DNA of 64,000 nt from Mariniphaga anaerophila (lineage in GTDB: Bacteria; Bacteroidota; Bacteroidia; Bacteroidales; Prolixibacteraceae). The stretch lies in assembly GCF_900129025.1 (NCBI RefSeq), contig NZ_FQUM01000002.1, positions 620,001-684,000 of the forward strand. The letters run 5' to 3'. Within the stretch, counting starts at the first letter, position 1; each line of letters begins with the position of its first letter. The position numbers and the translations under genes are program-made. Shown one piece after another: positions 57,466 to 64,000 of the stretch. The notes under the pieces were generated by a model. It did no database searches. It saw nothing but the letters and a program-made list of their open reading frames with translations, and was not told where the DNA came from.

Positions 57466-57548
57466 TAACGCTGTCAAGTCCTGCGGACGTTGACAGGTTG
57501 TAGCTTCTTTTCTGTCACCCGACAGCGTCGTTAGACCTGTTGGCGTGA
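57466..57548. repeat. Palindromic (REP-like) element between cas3 and the pRiA4b-like gene
   Basis: GTCAAGTCC-TGC-GGACGTTGAC (57473-57494) forms a hairpin with a one-base bulge; GCTGTC (57470-57475) pairs with GACAGC (57521-57526), and GACAGGTT is echoed by GACCTGTT downstream. The 144-base gap holds no gene. It may be a mobile palindrome or a processing/terminator signal that isolates the adaptation genes. Confidence 0.6.
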
Positions 57549-57555
57549 AGAAAAA

Positions 57556-59829
57556 TCACATTAATTGGTTTTCTTCAACAAATGTTACACCCATTGTATT
57601 ATTATAAAAATTTTTACGTATTACAAAAATAGGTTCTTGTTCATCTTTTATCGTAATATGTTTAATATCGATTTTATGTTGTTTTTTGCCTTTCTCAATC
57701 AAATAAATTGGCAATTCCAATGAATATTTTAGCTTCCAGCTTTGAAAATCAAGATAATTGTAGAAATGAAGCGATTCCGGTTCTTTTACAAATACCGTGT
57801 CTTGTGGCGCAATATTTCTGCTTTTCCAAAAATTAGTATCGATATCATCTGTCGCTGGTTTTTGCATGGGATTAATGAGCCAGTTATATTGAAAATACTC
57901 TTTTAAATCTTTTGCATTAGAAATAGCTCTGGATGAAAATGATGTCTCAGCAGCATAAACTTGATTGAGCATTTCCACAAGCTTATTCGCATTATAGAAT
58001 GTTGTTTCAAGCATTTTTGCTGTCTTTGTAAAAACCTCGCATGGAACCCATGCTTTTGCCTTTTTATCATATTCACCATAAGGAGCCGGATAAACCAAAT
58101 CATTTTTTTGAGGAATCAACACATACAATTCGCCAATTTTTGACTTATCGAAACGGCATAACCGGCCTGTACGTTGAGTTAGACGGTCAATAGGACAAAG
58201 TTCCGAAATCATTAAGTCAGCGCTTATGTTGATACTCATTTCTCCGATTTGCGTTAATATGGCTATACCTTTTGCACTCCCTTTTTTCCACGCTTTTTTT
58301 CCTAGAGCATTAATCAGTTCATCTTCTTTGTCTTTTTTGTCCGGCTCGGTAAAGCGACTGTGATAAAGAATTGGATTTGCATTTCGTTTCTCAAACCAAT
58401 CGTAAAACAACACAGCTTTATCAACGGTGTTTGCATAGATTATAGCTGTTCTTTTTTCGACACACTTTTCAAGTAAGTTTTCTATTTCCGAAAGTTCTGT
58501 ATAGTTCTGAATTGCTTTTATTTCAAACCTGTTTCGTAGATTATCCGATGTGTCCTCCACTATTTGATTGACTTTATAGCCGATTTTTTGATACGAAGGC
58601 AAAACGGATTCGGGTAGTGATGCACTCATTAATAAAACCGGAACATTCCAGTATTTCAGAATTTCAAGCAACACCAAAATGTTTGCCTGTGTAAAATCAT
58701 CGTAAAAATCGGCTTCGTCAATAACCAGACAGGAGTTAGCCATATTGAATGCAATCAAATGATGGTCTTCTCTGGTTAATGTCAATGCCATTAAAAGATG
58801 GTCGATAGTACAAACTGTAATCGGAGTTTGAAGTAGCCGGGCAAACTCGTGAAGTTTATCTGCTTTCTTTTTTTCAATCGTACCATCTTCTATTTGTTCC
58901 TGAAATTTGTTGAACCATGCGCTTGAGTGGTAAAGCCCTGTGTCGGATAAGCTTTCCGCAACATTAATTGCCAAAGCGTTTGAAGTAAAACGGGTAGGCA
59001 TAGCAATTATTAACCTGTCTGCCCTTTTATTTGCTATCTGTAAAGATGCCCATAATAAGGAGGCATCTGTTTTTCCAGCACCGGTTGGTGCACGAACCAA
59101 CAATAAATTATCTCTCCAATATTTATCAACTAACTTCTGAACTCCTGTTTTTTCATTCCAAGGAAATTTATAACTGAACTTTGTAAATTCCGGAACTTCT
59201 TCTTTTTCTTCTTTTGCGCTTACACGATGGTCAACCAATTGCAACAACCCTCTTGGTCCGGCAAATTCGTAATGATTTTTTGCGCTAATCTCTAACGAAT
59301 ATTTTTCAATTATCCGGTTACTCTCTGTTTCAAATACCTTCCAGAAATCAGACATCTTTTGATTTGCCCAACGCTCCCTGAAATTAAATCCTAGTTTTCT
59401 ATGATGCGCAGCAATAGCAGCCAGAAGGGCTAATGGAAGCTTTGCCTTTTTTACCATATGTAACGAATGCAATTCATGTCTAAAGTTTGCTTTACGAATA
59501 TGCTTCCCTGAATCTTCCTTAATTGCATATTCTTTAAATGAGCCACCATGTTGCGATTGCCATTCAAGAAAAGCCTCATAATCTTTCTGACAAGCAGATT
59601 GCCAAGGTTCTGCTTTTTTCCCGACATCATGATATTCGCATACCACTTTTAAACGGTTAAATAAATTTTTACCTATGCGTTGCTTATACTTCTGAACGAC
59701 AAAAGGAGTTTGTTCTAGCAACAATTTCCCTTCCGACATTACACCTTGAGTATGTTGTTCAAGGGTAATGCCGGAAGGTTTTGCCAATATGGGGTACTTA
59801 TAATCAGTCACGACCAAATGCTTGTTCAA
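57556..59829 (-). CDS. cas3: CRISPR-associated helicase/nuclease Cas3
   Basis: 757 aa from TTG 59829; GTG at 59811 (MTDYKYPILAKPSG) is an equally good start, overlapping cas7 by 8 rather than 26 bases. N-terminal HD nuclease: EQHTQGV (His26), CEYHDVGKK (His67-Asp68), FRHELHSLHMV. Superfamily 2 helicase: Walker A RAPTGAGKTDAS, DEAD in LVIDEADFYDD, LMSASLP, and motif VI LTQRTGRLCRF. A C-terminal accessory domain ends with KNFYNNTMGV. It is recruited by Cascade to unwind and degrade the target. No break in either catalytic part. Confidence 0.96.
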   Translation of the reverse strand: MNKHLVVTDYKYPILAKPSGITLEQHTQGVMSEGKLLLEQTPFVVQKYKQRIGKNLFNRLKVVCEYHDVGKKAEPWQSACQKDYEAFLEWQSQHGGSFKEYAIKEDSGKHIRKANFRHELHSLHMVKKAKLPLALLAAIAAHHRKLGFNFRERWANQKMSDFWKVFETESNRIIEKYSLEISAKNHYEFAGPRGLLQLVDHRVSAKEEKEEVPEFTKFSYKFPWNEKTGVQKLVDKYWRDNLLLVRAPTGAGKTDASLLWASLQIANKRADRLIIAMPTRFTSNALAINVAESLSDTGLYHSSAWFNKFQEQIEDGTIEKKKADKLHEFARLLQTPITVCTIDHLLMALTLTREDHHLIAFNMANSCLVIDEADFYDDFTQANILVLLEILKYWNVPVLLMSASLPESVLPSYQKIGYKVNQIVEDTSDNLRNRFEIKAIQNYTELSEIENLLEKCVEKRTAIIYANTVDKAVLFYDWFEKRNANPILYHSRFTEPDKKDKEDELINALGKKAWKKGSAKGIAILTQIGEMSINISADLMISELCPIDRLTQRTGRLCRFDKSKIGELYVLIPQKNDLVYPAPYGEYDKKAKAWVPCEVFTKTAKMLETTFYNANKLVEMLNQVYAAETSFSSRAISNAKDLKEYFQYNWLINPMQKPATDDIDTNFWKSRNIAPQDTVFVKEPESLHFYNYLDFQSWKLKYSLELPIYLIEKGKKQHKIDIKHITIKDEQEPIFVIRKNFYNNTMGVTFVEENQLM

Positions 59830-60787
59830 AAGTTACTACCTCCGCATCATTTGAAGGATCGTACAATGTATTTGAAGCTAAGAATTCCAAGGCGGCTTTA
59901 TAAGCTTTATGAACACTTTCGACTGTTGTATCATCGCCAATGAAATATTTTGCTTTTCGTGCATTCAATTCATCTAAAATATTTTGTTGCTCTTGTTCTC
60001 CTACAACAAAATACCGACTTGCTTTGCGACTCAAAACGGTATCGAAAACGATCAAAACTTTTTGCGGTTCGCCACTAACTGCATTGCGGGCTTGGCTTGC
60101 ATAATCGTTCATCGATTTGGTTGCTTCCAGATAAAGCCGTGCGCGACGTTTCCGTTCAGTATCTTCTGCATGTTTAAAATACTTCGTCCCAAGATTGAAG
60201 CTCCTTTCATACTTGAATGCTTTGGAGATACTCAAGGCACTAATATCTAAAAAGAAATTCATATGCATAAGGTCGCATTCACTATATTCTTTAGTAGCTA
60301 ATGCCTGTTTTTGTCCGTCTGAGTCTGCTGCATCTTTTGTTGTTTCTTCATCACGGATTATATAACCATCCGAATAAACTTTATCTCCTTTGACATTATT
60401 CTGGATTCTAATCAATAAATCTCTACCAACTTCACTTTCTTTCATGGCGACTGCCGGGGTTACCGATAACGGGGCAGTTCTTCTTCCTGAATAATCGCCT
60501 TTTGAAGGGTGCATAAATCCACCCATATCTGCTCGTAAATCTTTTTCAATTAAATTGCTGATACCATCTCCATTTGAGACAAACGTTTCTCCTTTTGCTG
60601 AATCAGCAGAATTAATACGATCCATTGCCGAGAAAAGGACATGACGCTGCATTTGTCCTGAAATATAAACCCGTCCATCCGGTCGCCTTTTAATTGAAGA
60701 TGCATTTCCCAATAATTTTTCGCCTCCGTTGGCTATATGGTTTTCAAACGGGGCAAGTGCTGTTACTAAAATTCCTTTAATTTCCAT
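59804..60787 (-). CDS. cas7: CRISPR-associated Cas7, backbone subunit (Csp1/DevR-like)
   Basis: 327 aa. RAMP fold with the family start MEIKGILVTALAPFENHIANGGEKLLGNASSIKRRPDGRVYISGQMQRHVLFSAMDRINS, then GGFMHPSK and RRTAPLSVTPAVAMKESEVGRDLLIRIQ, and the DLMHMNFFLDISALS strand and KVLIVFDTVLSRKASRYFVVG. It resembles the Cst2/DevR-type Cas7 of I-B and Pging systems. It lines crRNA along the spacer. Between cas8 and cas3 with tight spacing. Confidence 0.88.
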   Translation of the reverse strand: MEIKGILVTALAPFENHIANGGEKLLGNASSIKRRPDGRVYISGQMQRHVLFSAMDRINSADSAKGETFVSNGDGISNLIEKDLRADMGGFMHPSKGDYSGRRTAPLSVTPAVAMKESEVGRDLLIRIQNNVKGDKVYSDGYIIRDEETTKDAADSDGQKQALATKEYSECDLMHMNFFLDISALSISKAFKYERSFNLGTKYFKHAEDTERKRRARLYLEATKSMNDYASQARNAVSGEPQKVLIVFDTVLSRKASRYFVVGEQEQQNILDELNARKAKYFIGDDTTVESVHKAYKAALEFLASNTLYDPSNDAEVVTFEQAFGRD

Positions 60788-60814
60788 TGTTTTTATTTTT
60801 AGTTGATTTATAAT

Positions 60815-62332
60815 TTAAATTTCACTTTGGTCTGGTAATTCCATTTCATCATCCTCTCCTTTTAACTCTTCTGGAGTTTCTTGCTTCTCTGTTTTATTTG
60901 TCAATCGAGAAAAAGCAATCAGAAGGTTTTTAGCGTTCTCAAGTGGCAGTTCACCACTTGCCGTTTTCTCCATGAAAAGAGCTGCAGCTTCCGGGGCATC
61001 CATACCCGACAAGCGTCCAGCCCTTGTAATGGCTTGGGCAATTAGTGCATCTCCTGATTTTGATGAGAAAGTAGAACTTTCCAATTCTACCAAGACTTTT
61101 GATTTTACTCCTCGCAGTTTTTCCCAGTAGTTAGAGGAACCTGCTTCTATTTCAGCTTTAGCAGCAAAATAGGCAACCTTATTGAGCCATTTGCCTAAAG
61201 ACCTTGCTGACGATACAATTTGTGGATCAATTTTTTCCATTTTAATAAAGTATGTGTTAAACAATAGTGTTACTTCTTTAGGATACTCTGCCCTGAATGC
61301 AAGGAAATCCTTAAAAGCGGCATGATTAAATAATTGGAGGAAACGACTTGTAAACAAATCGAATTTTTGGTATTCAACATCTTTCCCAAATCTTTTTCCC
61401 TGATTATATAATGTTGAGTAATATAGACTATCAACAATTGTTTTTAGTTTCCCCTGTTTAGCCAAATCGACAACATAATGATTATAGAAAAAGGGTTTAG
61501 CTCCTCCACTTTCAATTTGATACATCGTAGCGTTTTTGAGGCTTTCTAAAACTCTTTTAGCCTGTTCCGAGTATTCGGATTCTTTTGTAAACTCACCTAT
61601 TGCTCCCAGCAGGGCTACGCTTCCTAATGCAAAACTTTTAGGCGCATTTGGGAAATTTCCTGCATATAAATTAGGCCTATTGGGTTTGTAAGTTTTTCTC
61701 TTTCCTTTTTCAGGTGGCAGAACTTTACCAATAAAAAAATCTTTTTCTTTAGTTAAATACATCCGTTTAAAGAACTGTATAAAATCTACTATCTCATTAT
61801 TTTCTGACAAGTCTGGAATTAAACAAAAGTTAGAACTGTTATCCCAAAAATAAATTGACGGTTTGTTGGATGTCATTACTGAAATAAGGGAGAAAGCTAT
61901 TTCTACCAAATTTAAACCGGCATTTGCCTTTGTTGTCCCGCCTGTTTCAGTAAACTTCATATAATCACCCGCCATCGGGGTGGTGGCATTTAATGCCCCA
62001 AAAGTTTTATTCTTTCCTTTTCCCAATAACGCACAAACTTCTTTGGCATATTTCCAAGTAGTAGCTGCAGCCCCATCAGAAGTTATGACATGTGGCGATA
62101 GATAAATTCCAAAATCAGGTTTGTTTTTTATTCCTGATACAGAATCTTCATTTGTATAGCTAAACTTGATATTTTCTTTTTCTTCAAACGTTTCGGACGG
62201 AATGCATCTAAACTTCTCCATACAAGCCTCCAGTGTTTGCTTTATGTGGACATTAGTAATTTCATCAACCTTTGACAGATTGTTATCTTCGCATACTATT
62301 GCTTGCCCGTATCTTATAAATGGATGATTCAT
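60815..62332 (-). CDS. cas8: CRISPR-associated Cas8-type large subunit (Csp2-like)
   Basis: 505 aa with no strong short motif; assigned from operon position (its start overlaps the cas5 stop by four bases and cas7 follows after 27), length and character. The N-terminus has KPDFGIYLSPHVI and ATTWKYAKEVCALLGKGKNKTFGALN; the middle RPNLYAGNFPNAPKSFALGSVALLGAIGEFT; the C-terminal helices SKSGDALIAQAITRAGRLSGMDAPEAAALFMEKTASGELPLENAKNLL look like the small-subunit part fused in some Cas8 proteins. It recognises the PAM in Cascade. Which Cas8 subgroup it belongs to is inferred. Confidence 0.75.
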   Translation of the reverse strand: MNHPFIRYGQAIVCEDNNLSKVDEITNVHIKQTLEACMEKFRCIPSETFEEKENIKFSYTNEDSVSGIKNKPDFGIYLSPHVITSDGAAATTWKYAKEVCALLGKGKNKTFGALNATTPMAGDYMKFTETGGTTKANAGLNLVEIAFSLISVMTSNKPSIYFWDNSSNFCLIPDLSENNEIVDFIQFFKRMYLTKEKDFFIGKVLPPEKGKRKTYKPNRPNLYAGNFPNAPKSFALGSVALLGAIGEFTKESEYSEQAKRVLESLKNATMYQIESGGAKPFFYNHYVVDLAKQGKLKTIVDSLYYSTLYNQGKRFGKDVEYQKFDLFTSRFLQLFNHAAFKDFLAFRAEYPKEVTLLFNTYFIKMEKIDPQIVSSARSLGKWLNKVAYFAAKAEIEAGSSNYWEKLRGVKSKVLVELESSTFSSKSGDALIAQAITRAGRLSGMDAPEAAALFMEKTASGELPLENAKNLLIAFSRLTNKTEKQETPEELKGEDDEMELPDQSEI

Positions 62333-63087
62333 ACAGTAAATTCTTTAATCGTTAAATGTACCCATCCTTCATTGCTTCCTAGATAACCTATGTTTTCTTT
62401 TACAAGTTTATTTGTTAACTGTGCAAACAGACTTTCATCCATCGAAAGCTTTATCTGGAAATTTCCATCATATTGAGTGTATTCTCTTCTGGTTGGTGTG
62501 CTGTAATACATTGGGAAATACCCCATATATCTTTTAAATAACTTGTCAAGTAAAGTATTCTTTTCCGTTGACTTTCTTTTAGTATCCGAAGCAACCTTGG
62601 CTTTTATCAGATTCCACTTTTCGATGAAATCAGTATCCATATATCTTGTGCCAAAAGTATGGCGATGTGAATCAGACCTACGAAAAGCTCTACTCCATAA
62701 ATCATCATAATGAGCCAGTTGTGATGGAATAAAAGGCAATTCTATTTCAAAATACTCATATAACAATGGGATATAGGTTGAGCCAGTTTGAAAACTCTCA
62801 ATGTTCTTTTTTATAATTTTCTTGGCATCTCCCCCTTTAACTCCTTTTTGACGAATTTTGATTAAGTCTTTTTGGATAAGTTTCCTGTCGACAATGTCGA
62901 TATGCCACCCCAATACATTCTCAAAAAGTCCGCAAATCATTTTTTTACTAGGACTTTTTAAAGACTTATAAAACGATCCCGGCAGCTCACTCACCATAGA
63001 GAGCGGTGCCAATGGCTCGATTTCCAGAATTACTTTTAAATTTTGTTCCGGTACTTTCTCCAGAATTGATAAATCTAAATTTTGCAT
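62329..63087 (-). CDS. cas5: CRISPR-associated Cas5 (Cas5p-like)
   Basis: 252 aa. The N-terminus LKVILEIEPLAPLSMVSELPGSFYKSLKSPSKKMICGLFENVLGW fits the Cas5 RAMP start, in which a beta strand is followed by a P-S-x-x-x-I-x-G-L helix. The middle has HRHTFGTRYMDTDF; the C-terminus ends GWVHLTIKEF. It caps the 5' handle of crRNA in Cascade. I considered Cas6 and rejected it: there is no glycine-rich loop near the C-terminus. It is the first full-length gene of the operon, preceded by the mini-ORF. Confidence 0.75.
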   Translation of the reverse strand: MQNLDLSILEKVPEQNLKVILEIEPLAPLSMVSELPGSFYKSLKSPSKKMICGLFENVLGWHIDIVDRKLIQKDLIKIRQKGVKGGDAKKIIKKNIESFQTGSTYIPLLYEYFEIELPFIPSQLAHYDDLWSRAFRRSDSHRHTFGTRYMDTDFIEKWNLIKAKVASDTKRKSTEKNTLLDKLFKRYMGYFPMYYSTPTRREYTQYDGNFQIKLSMDESLFAQLTNKLVKENIGYLGSNEGWVHLTIKEFTV

Positions 63088-63094
63088 ATATTAT

Positions 63095-63217
<123 letters not shown>

Positions 63218-63250
63218 TTATCGTTAAAAGTTTCCTTCTATTTCCAATAC

Positions 63251-63281
63251 CCCCGGCGGAGCATTCGTAAAACCGCCGGGG
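63251..63281 (-). terminator. Strong GC hairpin between the hypothetical gene and the cas operon
   Basis: CCCCGGCGG and CCGCCGGGG form a perfect 9-bp stem around a 13-base loop. No clean T-tract follows on either strand, so termination would rely on the stem's strength. It lies 20 bases after the stop of the gene ending at 63302. Confidence 0.7.
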
Positions 63282-63301
63282 ATTATGGATATTGATACCA
63301 A

Positions 63302-63949
63302 TTAATAATCGACCACCATTCGTGCTTTTATGTAGCCATTGTAAAAGGTGGGGTCGCGACGTTTAAAAATCTTCAACAGGTTGTCGAGCTGATTTGCCAA
63401 CAGGTTACTGGCTTCGGTAAACAGCTCTTCGAGTGAGAGCGTAGCCACGCTCGATTTAATTTGGTACTCGCGCGGCTGCCCGTTAATTTCCAGAAAATGG
63501 TCGTAGTCGGCCTGTAGTCCGGTAATTTGCTCGGCTGTCAGCCCATACTCATCAACCAGCGGAGTCTGGTTTTGTATGGCCACATCGATAATCTGTTTTA
63601 CCCGGCGCAACATATCGCTGTTTTTCAGTTTAAACAGGTCAGAAGCGCTGTCGGCCATGGTTTGAGCCAGTTTTTTGTCGCCGTTCATTATGGCAAACAC
63701 CTCCACAATGTCGTTTACAATGTCGGCTTTTTCGCAAATGGTGCGTTTTAGCGCAACTTTAATTGCGCCCACATAAACCTTTGCCTCCAACTGTTCGCCT
63801 GCTGCGGCGTCAATAGCCAGGTTAACATCGTTTAGCTTGTTCACCACTTCGCCAATTTTGGCAATGCTTTGCCACTTGGCCGCGTTTTCGTTCAGGAAAG
63901 CCAGGGTAGCTTCTACCATGTGCTTTCGGTTACTTTGAGAAAGGTTCAT
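63302..63949 (-). CDS. Hypothetical helical protein
   Basis: 215 aa, no signal peptide, almost wholly alpha-helical by composition: RKHMVEATLAFLNENAAKWQSIAKIGEVVNKLNDVNLAIDAAAGEQL, then a set of helices rich in K, D, A and L, ending RRDPTFYNGYIKARMVVDY. I recognise the look (a Bacteroidetes family with the start KxxxMxxTLxFL) but know no function. A hairpin terminator separates it from the cas operon, and it is not a Cas6: no RAMP strands and no glycine-rich loop. Confidence 0.75.
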   Translation of the reverse strand: MNLSQSNRKHMVEATLAFLNENAAKWQSIAKIGEVVNKLNDVNLAIDAAAGEQLEAKVYVGAIKVALKRTICEKADIVNDIVEVFAIMNGDKKLAQTMADSASDLFKLKNSDMLRRVKQIIDVAIQNQTPLVDEYGLTAEQITGLQADYDHFLEINGQPREYQIKSSVATLSLEELFTEASNLLANQLDNLLKIFKRRDPTFYNGYIKARMVVDY

Positions 63950-64000
63950 AACATTAAATTTAAATTAGTAATATGCCCGGAAATTGGAAATTCCCTGTGT

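Noticed and set aside
63302-63949. Candidate Cas6
   Set aside because: The protein is helical, lacks the RAMP strands and a glycine-rich loop, and is separated from the cas operon by a terminator hairpin.

Overview
The window comes from a Bacteroidota chromosome, most like a marine or anaerobic Marinilabiliales/Prolixibacteraceae-type degrader. The reasons are a hybrid two-component (HTCS) polysaccharide regulator, TonB-dependent receptors with carboxypeptidase-regulatory-like N-termini, a type IX secretion (T9SS) sorting domain, start sites without strong Shine-Dalgarno sequences, and several matches to the Bacteroidetes -7 promoter element TAnnTTTG. No rRNA, tRNA or insertion sequence was recognised.

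1-21.6 kb is a sulfated glycosaminoglycan degradation locus, all on the + strand. An HTCS sensor/regulator, cut by the left edge, is followed by a ROK sugar kinase, an MFS sugar importer, four S1-type sulfatases with four different active-site variants (CAPAR, CLSSR, CSAAR, CGPSR), a GH88 unsaturated glucuronyl hydrolase, a PL8-type lyase, a heparinase II-like PL21 lyase, and a Gfo/Idh/MocA oxidoreductase next to a DUF1080 (3-keto-glycoside hydrolase family) protein. The likely scheme is lyase cleavage, desulfation, removal of the unsaturated uronate, import and phosphorylation. No SusC/SusD pair is in view. The PL8 gene ends in a 10-A tract, and its T9SS sorting domain follows intact in another frame. 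An intrinsic terminator closes the block.

21.7-34.4 kb holds metal and envelope genes: a DUF4405 membrane protein, FeoB with an unusual membrane-anchored DtxR-FeoA-FeoA fusion, a stand-alone DtxR regulator divergent from it, an MscS channel, and a TonB receptor/PepSY pair downstream of a histidine kinase/response regulator pair.

34.4-38.2 kb (- strand) carries a fluoride riboswitch directly before crcB, then DUF190, enolase and an MFS transporter. Enolase is the classical fluoride-inhibited enzyme, so this looks like a fluoride-response gene run.

38.2-49.7 kb (+ strand) has a large TonB receptor; an AT-rich pair (S41 peptidase, DUF3267) separated by an imperfect inverted repeat that looks like a gene-cassette boundary; two outer-membrane porins; and a phenylacetate-CoA ligase / ACT protein / small accessory protein / sodium-solute symporter cluster.

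49.7-63.3 kb is a type I CRISPR-Cas locus: 75 repeats and 74 spacers, a leader next to cas2, and a - strand cas operon reading mini-ORF, cas5, cas8, cas7, cas3, a pRiA4b ORF-3-like gene, cas4, cas1, cas2. It resembles the I-B-like variant first described in Porphyromonas gingivalis (Pging). No cas6 is visible. The mini-ORF looks like the N-terminal stub of a Cas8/Cst1-type gene. Two spacers target the same site and differ by one base in the seed, and one spacer is tandemly duplicated. A hypothetical helical protein closes the window.
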